A program made the translations under genes and the position numbers. A stretch of DNA of 64,000 nucleotides. Source: Eunapius fragilis. Lineage: Eukaryota > Porifera > Demospongiae > Spongillida > Spongillidae. Shown one piece after another: positions 1-13,200 of this stretch. The notes beneath the pieces were generated by a model. It was not told the origin of the DNA. It did no database searches and saw nothing but the letters and a program-made list of their open reading frames with translations. The stretch's first letter is position 1. The number at the start of each line of letters is the position of its first letter. The DNA lies in the NCBI GenBank assembly GCA_963681505.1, contig OY811974.1, forward strand, positions 4,513,271 through 4,577,270, read 5' to 3'.

Positions 1-260
1 GGGTACGTGTCCATGCATACCTCCCAGGAGTACAGCTAAGGTACATATCCTTACCTCCCAGGTGTACAGGGTGTCCACACCTCCCAGGGGTACAGGGTGT
101 CCACACCTCCCAGGTGTACATGGTGCCCACACCTCCCATTGGTATAAGGTGTCCACACCTCCCAGGGGTACAGGGTGTCCACACCTCCCAGGGGGTACAG
201 AGTGTCAACACCTCCCAGGACGTATCCACACCTCCCAGGGGTGCAGGGTGTTTGTACCAC
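1..260. repeat. 26-bp minisatellite, copy A
   Basis: About ten degenerate units of roughly 26 bp with the core CACACCTCCCAGGGGTACAG. The same unit forms the arrays near 48.2-48.7 and 49.73-49.99 kb. The period is not a multiple of three, so all frames stay open by chance and no coding is inferred. The sequence to the right (260-1220) also matches the flanks of the other two arrays, so the array is part of a duplicated segment. Confidence 0.9.
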
Positions 261-1223
261 TTACTGATCACAACCACCAGAGTGACTGAGCACTGACACC
301 TATGACTGCTTTGGATCGACAATTCCAGAACAGCTGTAGTTCACATATGCACCACTTTCTGAACACCACATATCCTGCAGCACTATACATGTGCACATTG
401 CATGACTGAACCTATCATACCCTATCCATATGAGCATTACTGGCATCTTACCCACAAGAGCATATTTTACTATATATCCTTCCAACCACAGATGTGTGTT
501 TCCCATGTAGGAAACAAACTGTATGCACATTATTCAAATTCCAGTAGGGGCATGTGCATATGATTGATGCTTTCCATATGCATCTTGTGCTTGTGAAAGT
601 ATTTATCTTTAAATGGATTTAATATAGTTGACTAATCATGGCCTTCAACAAGCTTCTGCATGTGCCCTTTATGATTTGTGGAAACATACTTTAATGTACA
701 TCATCTCCATAGCAACCAGTGTTGTTGCTTGATAGCAACATAATCGCCCTGGTGATGAAGTGGACATTACTTTCTCTGGAACAGCACGTACATGGGTCCC
801 AACACCCCTCCTTCCTGAAGCACCCCTACCCCTCCTCCCCATCCCTTACCCTTCCCATCATGTACCTTTTTTTCATCATAGAATTTTAACTTATGATATC
901 CTTGGAAGAGGTACACAGTGTGCTTTTAGGGAAGGGGGGGGGAGGGGTAACCCATAATTGCTAGGTAATTGTTATCATCAGACGTGTTGCCCTAGCAACA
1001 AGGCCATACGCCTAATATGCAAGTGGAGCTTTTCAATTCAGAATGACAGCCAATTCCAATTCGATTAGTTATGAACATTCAACGAGCACAGTTCAAGGGG
1101 TAAATATAGAGCAAAACCACTAATATGACTCATCTATAACATTAAACTAGTATATTGCAGCAGCATAACATGTTTCCATTATGTACACCATTCTCCTCCT
1201 GTGTCATCAGGAGTCATGGGAGG
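261..1223. other. 3' flank of Ig/FN3 gene 1, duplicated non-coding DNA
   Basis: No gene is recognised. Short blocks resemble 48.70-49.37 kb and 50.0-50.56 kb, for example the ACTGATCACAA block after the minisatellite and the CTCCTCCTGTGTCATCAGGA block at about 1193. This is the common downstream flank of the receptor gene in three duplicate segments. Confidence 0.6.
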
Positions 1224-3914
1224 TCAGGGTAAAGGTAATTGCTCAGGAGGTGAGGATGATGGTTGTTGATCCGAACTTGAATGTCCACGAAGTTCACTTT
1301 CAGCTTCCTGTTGATTACGGAAGAGGAAGGGTACATTTGGGAGAGTGTATGCAAGAGGCCCATATGTCTTTGTTCTGCTAAAGTAATTATGAAAGCTAAG
1401 CATGAAAGTGGAATTGAAACTGCTACAGTTTCTGTACAGATATCAGTGTTACATAGAATAGATGAATTTAACTCTATGTAATTAATTAGACAAATCTCCA
1501 ATGTACGCATACAAAAGAAGTTGTAGAGGACATTGGTGTCTCTTTGAATATAAACTTGAAATAAAATATGTGCCCGACCTAATATAAATTAAGTACATAT
1601 GCATATGTTACATAACAAACCTTATTTTGATTTGGCAGTGAGCCATTTTGGTTACTCTGATCATTGTTTCTTTGAAGGTGCAGCACAGGAACAAAATATG
1701 GATCTTCATCCAATCTTGATATGATGGGAACATTTTGAATGGAATAAATGATATGCAGTGAAACAGCAATGATTACCTCATGAAATCAGATGATCGAACA
1801 TATATGTTATTTGCAGGTGGAGGAGTATCATGAGTTGTAATCATCCCAGAAGCTACATGATGATAAGTACACATGGGATGGCATATATGCTACATTAGCT
1901 ATGACTTACCTTTTCTCCTCCTGATATATTTGACCAATATAGGAATCCCCATGACAACCGCACCTATCATCACTACTGTTATTGAGAGTGCTATTATTAA
2001 TGCTGAAAAGGAAACTAAAATCAATGAAATACCCATGAAAATCAATGCTAACCATCATCAGTAGAAAGTTTGGGAATAGGTGCACTGGGGGTATCCGAAT
2101 TTCCTGTTGGCTGCACGGTTGGGCTTGGAGGAGGGATCTTGGCTATTGCAAAAGGAGAGAGAAAATACTATTTCTCATTGACACATAGGAGTACTAAAAT
2201 ACATGAACACGTTAGGTGCATGTATAAGCATGTGATGGGGTGGATATATATTCCACACCAGATCCACCCTCTTGAATAAACTAATGGCAAACTAACATGT
2301 CAGTTTCCTCTTTGGAGTTATGTAGATACATGTGGTTGAGTTTCCATTTCCAGCTCCATTGATAGCAAAGAATGTAAACTGAATTGTACCATTATAGTCC
2401 AAGATGGTTGTATTTTGCTCTCCATTAGATTCATTGTTGATTAGAAATGATGGATCAGAAAGATTAAGTGATGAATTACAAGGCATGGCAGGCCTACATC
2501 CTGGTGGATTACTGATGGTCTTTGTAATGTTGGTGACATTGTTACCAAGTATGTAATGAGATATAGTGGGAGGGGTTGAAACTTCAAGAGATGGTGGTGC
2601 AACCCAGGAGACCACTAAGGTAGTATTGGTTGAATAAACATAGAACTGCTGTGGTGGAGAAAGGATGCCTAGATGGGGAAAATAAAAGGAATTCAAAAAT
2701 AGCACTTGCATTAACAAAAATACATGTACAGTACAAAGCACGTAATGAAAACAGTTGCATCTACATGTACATGCATGCTAGAACTAGCAGCGACTTGCAC
2801 AATGACTCATTTAAAAGTTGCATGTGTCCATAGAATTACATACTGATCAATCACAGCCCTCTTACCTTCAATTACATTCACCTGTATATATAAATACATG
2901 TACAATGTATATGCCTTGAAATATGCCTTCAATGCGCCATTGAAGCTTATGGTGAGGAGTTAATACTAATGGGTGACTAAAGAGTAAGGGAGAATGAATA
3001 GGACTTCAAGATGGAAAAGGATCAGCAGTCCGAGAGGCTGTTCTCATACATATAATTCTCGGCTGGGGTGGGCTAATCACAACAGGTTATTGCAAACGTA
3101 CCTTTTTATTTAAGTACAAATAACTTAACTATTAATATTTCAATTACCTATAAGTGTATAAGTAGTTGCTGATTAATTTTCATTGCAACAATTAATATGC
3201 TGTAATTAATTAGCCCTAACTGATGAAATGAAATTAATTAGCCCTATCAGCATTAATGGTCATCTGCCTACCCTGAATATAACTAAGCAGTACCTTGAAG
3301 GATGAGCCTCACTGGGTTACTTGACTGAGGATTATATCGTGGAACCTGCCATGTTGTTGTACAGACAACTGTAATATTTCCATTAGCTTTGGTGGTGGGA
3401 ACAATGAGCTGAGAGGATACAGTAGGTCCATCTGGTGACACAATGTAGGGTGTGTACTGTATTCCTTTACTGAGTACATATGGGAAACCAGTTGTGTACC
3501 CATCCACTGTCCACAACACTATTGTCCCATTTCCAGAACAATTGAAGGTAAAGTTTGATGTATTGTTCTCAAATGTTGTATAGTCATTTGATGGTGAGAT
3601 GACAACACTACCAGCACCTGGTGTGGGTAACAAATGGTTTAAAACATCAGTACCTAAGTGATGTAATTAGATACAATTAGATAACAATAGACTACTAAGC
3701 ACCAGAATGTGATACAAACACTGATCATTATGATCATGTATCAACAACGTTTATAAAATAGGTGTCTAGGAAAAATGGAAAAAGTATTGAATACAGCCCG
3801 GTAGAGCTGTATTCAATACTGTATAATTTGTACTTACTGATTATTGGGAATGGTGTTAGAATGAACATAATTGGGCACATCAAAGAGACTGCTGTACGTT
3901 TGTTACATGTATAT
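1224..3914 (-). CDS. Ig plus FN3 single-pass membrane receptor, copy 1
   Basis: This looks like a cell-surface adhesion or recognition protein; the ligand is unknown. Minus-strand exons, all with GT-AG borders and compatible phases, are 3838-3914 (hydrophobic signal region ending FPIIS), 3294-3617 (Ig-like domain with NFTFNCSG and ITVVC cysteines), 2297-2668 (FN3 domain with VSWVAPPS and INGAGNG), 2053-2142 (Pro/Ser stalk), 1910-2002 (transmembrane helix followed by IRRRK), 1621-1714 and 1224-1374 (cytoplasmic tail, Pro/Ser-rich, stop at 1224-1226). Many N-x-S/T sites support an extracellular location. The start Met is uncertain: the signal exon has candidate ATGs inside the hydrophobic stretch, and the position of the copy-2 start is not ATG here. 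No kinase or phosphatase domain is visible. A paralogue with the same exon order lies at 50.56-56.84 kb. Confidence 0.8.
3783..3820. repeat. Short perfect inverted repeat in receptor intron
   Basis: Arms AGTATTGAATACAGC (3783-3797) and its reverse complement (3806-3820) flank an 8-bp spacer. They lie in the intron between the signal and Ig exons. The copy-2 intron shows no equivalent, so this may be the relic of a small inserted hairpin element. Confidence 0.7.
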
Positions 3915-4259
3915 CTGGAGAAGCAAAATATATAGTATATACATGTATATAAGAAGGTAAGACTAAAGTGGTACTGTATAGAGTATCAGTCTAAGTAATC
4001 AAAATAGAATTTCAACCAAAATATCAGTGAATTAAGCAAATAAAAATGAAAGAAACCCAATTAAAATAGGACTGCACAGAAATAATAGTGTTCAAATTAC
4101 TTTGTGTGCTATGTGTAATTTTACTTTTTCATAACACCATGCAATGGCTGAGCAATCCGACGAAGAGAATACATTATCAACATGTGTACAATTACCATGT
4201 GGAACTATCATTGTAGTAGATGTAGCTGTGTGCATATTCACACATAATCCACTAAGCGG
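3915..4259. other. Intergenic, no gene seen
   Basis: AT-rich sequence between the receptor signal exon and the low-complexity end of the coiled-coil gene. It should hold the promoter of receptor copy 1, but no clear core element can be assigned. Confidence 0.4.
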
Positions 4260-7200
4260 TTATACAAACCTTCTCCTTTTGCTAACTATTGCAGATCCTT
4301 TCTCTCCTCCTGTTCCCTTCTCTCCTCCTGCTCCCTTCTCTCCTCCTGCTCCCTTCTCTCCTCCTGCTCCCTTCTCTCCTCCTGCTCCCTTCACTCCACC
4401 TGCTCCCATCTCTCCTCCTGCTCCCTTCTCTCCTCCTGCTCCCTTCTCTCCTACTGCTCCCTTCTCTCCTCCTGCTCCCTTCTCTCCTCCTGCTCCCTTC
4501 TCTCCTCCTGCTCCCTTCACTCCACCTGCTCCCTTCTCTCCTCCTGCTCCCTTATTTTTTCCTGCTCCCTTCTCTCCTCCTTCTCCCTTCTCTCCTCCTC
4601 CTCCCTTCTCTCCTCCTGCTCCCTTCTCTCCTCCTGCTCCCTTCACTCCACCTGCTCCCTTCTCTCCTCCTGCTCCCTTCTCTCCTCCTGCTCCCTTCTC
4701 TCCTCCTGCTCCCTTCACTCCACCTGCTCCCTTCTCTCCTCCTGCTCCCGTCTCTCCTCCTGCTCCCTTCTCTCCTCCTGCTCCCTTCTCTCCTCCTGCT
4801 CCCTTCTCTCCTCCTGCTCCCTTCTCTCCTCCTGCTCCCTTCTCTCCTCCTGCTCCCTTCTCTCCTCCTTCTCCCTTCTCTCTTCGTGCTCCCTCCTTTC
4901 CTCTTGCTCCCTTCTCTCCTCCTGCTCCCTTATCTCCTCCTGCTCCCTTCTCTCCTCCTTCTCCCTTCTCTCTTCGTGCTCCCTCCTTTCCTCCTGCTCC
5001 CTTCTCTCCTCCTGCTCCCTTCTCTCCTCCTTCTCCCTTCTCTCCTCCTCCTGTTCCCTTTTCTCCTCCTCCATTCTTTTCTCCTGCTCCCTTCTTTCCT
5101 CCTGCTCCCTTCTCTCCTCCAGCTCCCTTCTTGTCTCCTGCTCCCTTCTCTCCTCCTGCTCCCTTCTCTCCTCCTGTTCCCTTCTCTCCCTGCGCATGCA
5201 ATTTTAATAATGACTCCCAGTGACAGTTTTACTATAAACATATTCACATGTACACACAAAGGGGTCAAAAATTGATTTTACAACTATCTAAGTACCTACA
5301 TTCTGATACACTGTATCAGAATGTATACAACCTGTATCAGGATGTGGATGCTCAAATGAAGCGTTAATTTGTAGATGATTCCAAGTGTTTTTTTGACAAT
5401 CAAGTTGCAGTAAACATGCACACACATACTACACTTACACATACATGTACCACCCCTCACCAGAGCAAGCTGTTCCTTCATCTGTTCCTTCATCTGTTGG
5501 TTCTCCAGTTCCCTCTGGTGAAGCTTTCCTTTGAGGTCCTAATAATGATGATGGATCATTAGTGGTTCACACCCTGCCCCCTTCTTTCTAAATCATCCAC
5601 ACATCAGGTCACATCAAGTGAAGGAATACATTTATGCAACATGAACATGTAGGAGGTATGGAATTTTACAAGTATGACCAAGGTTTAACACATGGGCAGT
5701 GTACATGCATATTATCCTTTGCACTTGGTTGTGTGTTTGTGCCTTATATACATGTACATACAGTGTATGTGTGTTTGTTTGTGTGTGTGTTAGATCATGT
5801 TGTGTAATGCATGGTGTGTCAGTATGTAGTAAATTAAGTGAAGTAAAATACACTGTAGTCTCATACGTTATACATGTATGTCATCTACCAACACACTGCA
5901 CATACACATGTCCAATATTGTATCTCTACCCGTAGGAAAAAACATGCGTCGTAACGTGTTATAACGCGCCATGACGCGTTCAAAGCGTTGGCGTTGATTT
6001 GCGTAATCCAGCGAGGGTGTGTATTGTGCAGCGCGATTAATCACGATTATCGCAGTATTATGGCCGAATCCTACGCGTTTTAAGATTAATCACGATGAAA
6101 CACGCTATTTAGCGACGCGCTGACTAGAGATGAAAAGTGATACCGTGCGCTACAACCGCGTTCAAGCGCGCTATTAATGTGCTCGCATACCTTGTCCGTT
6201 TACTTCGTAGAATCTAGTAAACTTCGTCAGTTAATTCATTATAGAGTAATTTTAATTTCATGTTTTTCTTTTTTTTTAAATTCCGTACAGGTGCAGCATC
6301 AGCAAATTCAGTTCTTCAGTTTCAAGGCACTACAAACAACACATAAAAGTCATCCTGCATTGTCTGAACTTGTTGAGTTTCCCTTTAAGGAGGCTCGAAC
6401 ATTTCTGCATTTGCTGTTCATGTTAATGTGGACTATTTTCTTCCACCTTGCCTCCTCCTCTGTGCCACTTGGTACAGGAAATTTGTACATGAGGTGCACT
6501 AAAAAATGAATTATTGATTATAATTAAATATTGTCATTCAGTTTCTGAAACTTACTTCTGATTCCTTTGATGATAATTGGATTCAGTGTTTGCCTGCTTG
6601 GGGCTGGGGTGCAGTTCCCTGCAGCTATCTCTTGTTTAGAGAACAGAGCACTGAGAAGGGCAACAGCCAGTTTTGCCGGAGTGTCTGAAATTGACTCTGC
6701 GATTGCTACTTTCTTTTCATCCCCATCCACTACCCAAATCTTTTTCCCCTCATTGACATGTGAGTTTGGGTCACCTAGCCAGCACCCTGGATGAATAGCA
6801 CACACATTAAACAGCCATGGACTTTAATCGTTCAAATCCTTTTACCTTTATCTCCCGTGGATTGAACAACAGTGTTTGTCAGGGGGCGCGGAGTTGTGGG
6901 TGACTCTGCAATTGATTCGTCTATGGAAGCGTAAAGTTACAGAATGATTGTGAGCAGGTACTGAAAGAAAAAATAACCTACACTTAAATGATGGTACACT
7001 GATTCGATGCGGTTCCTTTGGTGTCCGAGTTAAAGGTGAACTAGATGCAGATCTATGCTGTGTATAAAAATCAAATTTGATAAACAGGGCTATTCAAAGT
7101 AATTGTTGTAACCCACCTGTTGATCACTACTAGTCGTTTGCACAGAGCGCACTGAGCTCAGGTCACATAGATGGCGTTCAATGTTCTTTAGTGCCTATAC

Positions 7201-10200
7201 CGCAGATAGTGATCTGTAATTTTGCATCATGAAAGTATATCTCACCTCTAGAACAGATTGTTCAAATGTTGTGTACCCTGGACGTTGCTCACGAGAACTT
7301 CTTTCAGATGTTAATTCCTACAAGTACAAGCCATGAGTTAAGATGCTGCATGTATATTGAACAACAATTAATAATTCTAGCTGTATACCTCCAGAAGCTT
7401 TTTGTCACTTTGTCTAGCCTCTTTCAATTTAGACACTTTGCTCTTAGAAGCAACTGAAATAGCTGGTTTTCTTTTTCTTTTTCCATCCTGTGTAAATTAA
7501 AGGATATAAGTTAAAATTAATTAAAATATATCAACAACCTTAATAAGATCTTCATCTTCATCTGACTCAACTGCAACGACCGCATCGGTTGGTTCTACTG
7601 TATGTTATAAGATGAGCAATGTTTAACGTTTCGCTAGTGTTTGCATACCTTCAGTAATCTTCTTTCGCTTCTTCTGACCAACTGCATCACTGTTATCTCC
7701 ATCCGCTTCGCTGTCAGAGTCACCGCTTATCTCTTCTTCCATGCTGGCGAGTATTTCCTTCATTTCCACATGAGTTCCTGATCACCAAGTTTCGCTTTGC
7801 ATCTCAACGTACAAATACAACGTTTCTCACGGACCTATAGCCTGTAGCGTGCCTTCATAAACTGCGTCATCGGTCCATCTTACACTGCAAGGTTGTTGTA
7901 CTTGTACGTTTTCTTCGATGATCCGCTTGACCGGCACAATAGACACGCTGTCATCCGCTTTAAACAGAACAACTGCGTGTGAGGCGGCTACGGTACGAGT
8001 AAAGATGAAAGATGTATATATGTTCGACACACAATACATACCAGACCAGGATGCGCTGACTGTCCTTAGAGTCATGTCGGAGCGGGGTCTCAGAGTTGCT
8101 GGTAAATAGTATACAGACCGTACAGAGAGGGATAGACAGGGGGAAAAGAGAGCAGCTGGTGGAAATGATAGTAATGGCAGAAATGAAAGCAGCAGCTGGT
8201 AAAATGCATGACCTGCACATGCGCATGTAATGTATATCATTAATACAAATTTGAAATTCGAATGCCAGGAAAACGAAGAAGAGAGTATCTATACAATACA
8301 GATGCGTCAATTCCAGCAAGGACTAAATCACGATACGCCTCGAGGACACTTATATCAAGGCAAATATCAGTATGTACTGAAAGCCAAGAGCAAACTACAT
8401 CTACCATCGACGACCCGGTCAGTCTTCACCCGAGTTTGGCAACTGCTACACATGAAGTGAACGATTCGGAAAATAGTAGCAGTTATGTACCCACTGCAGC
8501 TACAGTAGAAAAGCATGACATGGGGGGTACAGTTGATTCCTCATGCACACAGCCTTTGTATTCAACGTCTGAAATAAATGCGTTTGAATATCACGCTAAC
8601 GTTTTGGAATACTCGCTAAAACATTGTCTAACAAAATGCGCTTTTGAAGATCTGCTTAAATTAATCGCATCTCTGCTACCACAACCCAATCTTGCGTCTC
8701 CATCTATTTACAAGCAAAACAAATTTTTTGGCAATTTCTTTGACAAACCATCTACAGAAAAGTACCAGTATTGTACATCTTGCCATCATTTGCTTGATCT
8801 TGGAGAGGTTGAGTGTCCAAATAAATGTGTTGGTAAGATTGAATGCTTTCTGTTGTGTGATATTGAACAGCAACTGAAAAATACGCTCTCAGGTCAGTAA
8901 GCTAAGACTGATACATCATTACTTGCAGTGTGCTACCGTTTGCCAGTTTACCTTGCAGATCCTGCAATGAGACAAATATTGCACAAAAGATTTAGCAGGT
9001 CAAGTGACACTGAGTCTGTGTGTGACATATATGATGGAGAGCAGTACAAGAAACACACAGAGCCTGGTGGATTTCTTTCACCTGATTTTCCTGACAACAT
9101 ATCTCTTACCATCAGCACAGATGGTGTGGCTGTTTTTAAGTCATCAAAGTCAGAGGTGTGGCCAATTTGGATAGCTATTAATGAGCTTCCACCAAAACAA
9201 AGGTAGATTTATTAATCCATTTGCACTGATTAATTTCAAATGTTAAATAGATTTTCAAAGAAGAACATAATATTAGGAGGCCTTTGGTTTTCTAAAGAGA
9301 AACCAACCATGTCTACTTTTATGAAGCCTTTTGTTTATAAGCTAAATACACTGTACCATGAAGGTAGATACATGTGTGCATGTTGTTATGTTGACCAACC
9401 CTTTATTAAATGTAATACAGGCATTGATGTATCATGTGTGGAAGGAACCATTGTTTCCCATGTCATTCTCTTGGCTGTGACTGCAGACTTACCAGCTAAG
9501 GCAAAAGTTGCAAACAGTATCCAGTTTAATGGATACAGTGGTTGTAATACATGTACAATTCCTGGGATCTACATAGAACATGTGATGACCTGGGATTATG
9601 ATCCTGGATCAACAATAAGGACCCATGCATCCATCATATCTCATGCCAAAGAAGCAGTTGAGAAAGGCTGTAGTGTAAGTCTCAAGTAATAATGACATGA
9701 ATAATTATATGCAATAACCTGTATAAATAGGTAGATGGAATTAAAGGTGTTCCTGTGTTAGCTCTGCATCCTCAGTTTGATTTGGTACTTGGGATGGTGA
9801 TTGATTTTATGCACTGTGTGTTGATTGGAGTAGTGAAGACACTGCTAGTCCACTGGTTTTCTGCATCAAAGAAACATGAGAAATATAGTGTCCATGATAA
9901 GGTAAATACAATGAGCTGACTGCATGCTCATTGAAATTGCACTGAAATCTATAGCTCTTTTCACCAGATTGCTATTTGTGATGACCGTTTGATGTCAATA
10001 AAAGTTCCCAGTTTTGTGAAGCGAACACCACAATCACTTACTCATTTCTCAAATTGGAAAGGTCCGGGTTTTTTTTAAACCATCCACATCTGACTTAACA
10101 ATCTTTATTTGTTTAAAAACATTTAGCTTCTGAATTACTCTCATGGCTTCTGTTCTATTCGATTCCTATCCTGAAAGGAGTGCTGGACATCAATTATTAC

Positions 10201-13200
10201 TCTCATTACTGCTTGCTGGTGGTTGGGCTCCATATTCTTCTTGGTGACAAGATAACACAACAATCATTGGATCTTGCAGAGCATTGTCTGCAGCAGTTCT
10301 ATGTAAAATATTCAGAGCTGTATGGTAAGAAAATATAAATGTGTACAACATCTACTATTTGTTACTGCATGGCATGTGAGTAGGGATTGAGTCAACAACA
10401 ATGAATGTCCATTTGCTGAGTCATCTTGTCATGTATACAAGAGCGTGGGGGCCACTGTGGACAACATCTTGCTTCCCATTTGAAGGAATGAATGGTGTGC
10501 TTAGGAAACATTTCCATGGTACCCGAGAAATACCATTACAGGTAACAAAATCTTTGTGATAATAATTTAAGTCAATCACAATTTTTCTTTGCAGCTTGCT
10601 AACAATTTTGCCATGCTACATCTGCTACCACAATTACAATACAAGCAACTGACAAAAACAATGAAAGCAAGGTAAGTTATTTTGATACTTCACTTTTGTA
10701 TTCATAGTTAATTTGTTTTGTTAACAGAAGTGCAGCACCTGTGTATGTAATAGGTGCAAATGTACAGGCTTCTCTTTCAACTGATGAGCTTGATAGGATG
10801 AAAGAATATTGCCTCATTGAACTACAAGTTGATTATGATAAAGAGATATCTACTGTCACACAACACTCCAGAGTTATTGCGAATGGTGTGATGTATCATT
10901 CTACTTTGTACAATTGCAAGGCTACAAAACGAAACAACAATACTGTAGCATATGAAATGGATGAGCACGTACAGTTTGGGACCATTCAATCATTTTGGTC
11001 ACTAAGAATTGCATCAAAAACAACTCCGGTGATACTCTGTGCAATCAAACCATTAAGACCACATCAGTCTAGAGCAGCTACAAAATCATCAATGGAAGTG
11101 AATGAATACTTATTAAAAACATTTAAGTGCGTCAGTGAAAAAGATGAATTGATATATATTGAAGCAAAACATCTGATCTCACTTTGTGTCTCCATAACAG
11201 TGCAGGAGAAGCAATGTGTTGTTCTACCTCCAAATGGCTATGCGTTTATTAATTGACCTCTTGTAATTTAATTTATGTGTATATGCAGCAAAGCAATATT
11301 AGAACAGAATCAGTGCCTGCATGGGAGAAATTTTTTGTTTTAGTGTTCAGTTTATTATGGCCAATAGAATGCCACTTTTGCATTCTAAAGTATGGAGAAT
11401 AGTCAGTTCAACTCAGTTTATCAATTTTTAAGAGGAAAGACCTTGCAAGACCCGAATACAAATGATTGGTACTGTATGTTGCTAAATCGTACATAACAAT
11501 CATAATTCCAAAAACTCAGGATTCATGAACATGTCAAACAAAGGAAAATGCACGTTCCAAGTTCTCGTGTTGCTAGATGTTGAGTAACCTGACGAAGCCA
11601 CGCCCATATGACACGCCTTTCTATGGGGTAGACTGCTGTCGTGAGGTGTAGTGAAGCTAAGAGTGTCCAGACCATCCTGTCCAAAGTTACAGAGGGCAAT
11701 AGAAATAGAAATTTGAACTTTTCCAAAAACACATGACTCACGTGACGGAACCACGCCCATATGACACGCCTTTCTATGGGGTAGACTGCTGTCGTGAGGT
11801 GTAGTGAAGCTAAGAGTGTCCAGACCATCCTGTCCAAAGTTACAGAGGGTAATAGAAATAGAAATTTGAACTTTTGCAGAAACACATGACTCACGTGACG
11901 GAACCACGCCCATATGACACGCCTTTCTATGGGGTAGACTGCTGTCGTGAGGTGTAGTGAATCTAAGAGTGTCCAGACCATCCTGTCCAAAGTTACAGAG
12001 GGCAATAGAAATAGAAATTTGAACTTTTCCAAAAACACATGACTCACGTGACGGAACCACGCCCATATGACACGCCTTTCTATGGGGTAGACTGCTGTCG
12101 TGAGGTGTAGTGAAGCTAAGAGTGTCCAGACCATCCTGTCCAAAGTTACAGAGGGTAATAGAAATAGAAATTTGAACTTTTGCAGAAACACATGACTCAC
12201 GTGACGGAACCACGCCCATATGACACGCCTTTCTATGGGGTAGACTGCTGTCGTGAGGTGTAGTGAAGCTAAGAGTGTCCAGACCATCCTGTCCAAAGTT
12301 ACAGAGGGTAATAGAAATAGAAATTTGAACTTTTGCAGAAACACATGACTCACGTGACGGAACCACGCCCATATGACACGCCTTTCTATGGGGTAGACTG
12401 CTGTCGTGAGGTGTAGTGAAGCTAAGAGTGTCCAGACCATCCTGTCCAAAGTTACAGAGGGTAATAGAAATAGAAATTTGAACTTTTGCAGAAACACATG
12501 ACTCACGTGACGGAACCACGCCCATATGACACGCCTTTCTATGGGGTAGACTGCTGTCGTGAGGTGTAGTGAAGCTAAGAGTGTCCAGACCATCCTGTCC
12601 AAAGTTACAGAGGGCAATAGAAATAGAAATTTGAACTTTTGCAGAAACACATGACTCACGTGACGGAACCACGCCCATATGACACGCCTTTCTATGGGGT
12701 AGACTGCTGTCGTGAGGTGTAGTGAAGCTAAGAGTGTCCAGACCATCCTGTCCAAAGTTACAGAGGGTAATAGAAATAGAAATTTGAACTTTTGCAGAAA
12801 CACATGACTCACGTGACGGAACCACGCCCATATGACACGGCTTTCTATGGGGTAGACTGCTGTCATGAGGTGTAGTTGGAGTGTCCTGACCTGATCCTGT
12901 ACAAAGTTACAAAGACTATCATGTCAAGTTACAAAGGGTGATGAAATATATATTTACAACTTGCTATATTAACATATATGACTCACCTGACGGAACTGGA
13001 ACATGTCCTACTCTCAATATGGAAACCTGTCCAAAGTGATAATAATGGATAGAGCCCCCATAACTCATTAGCTGCAGAATGTGTATGCATTCAACACGTG
13101 TAAGACATGCATATGACGTAAAAAAAAAACACTGAAGCGTAAAGACACATCATTGCGTGCTAAAAATACATAAAATCGAACTGAAGGTACGACAAAGTTG

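Noticed and set aside
11500-12866. 443-447-codon minus-strand frames with 51-residue repeats
   Set aside because: Two overlapping frames are equally open because the unit is 153 bp. Identical nucleotide units explain this without selection for protein. Kept as a repeat, not a gene.
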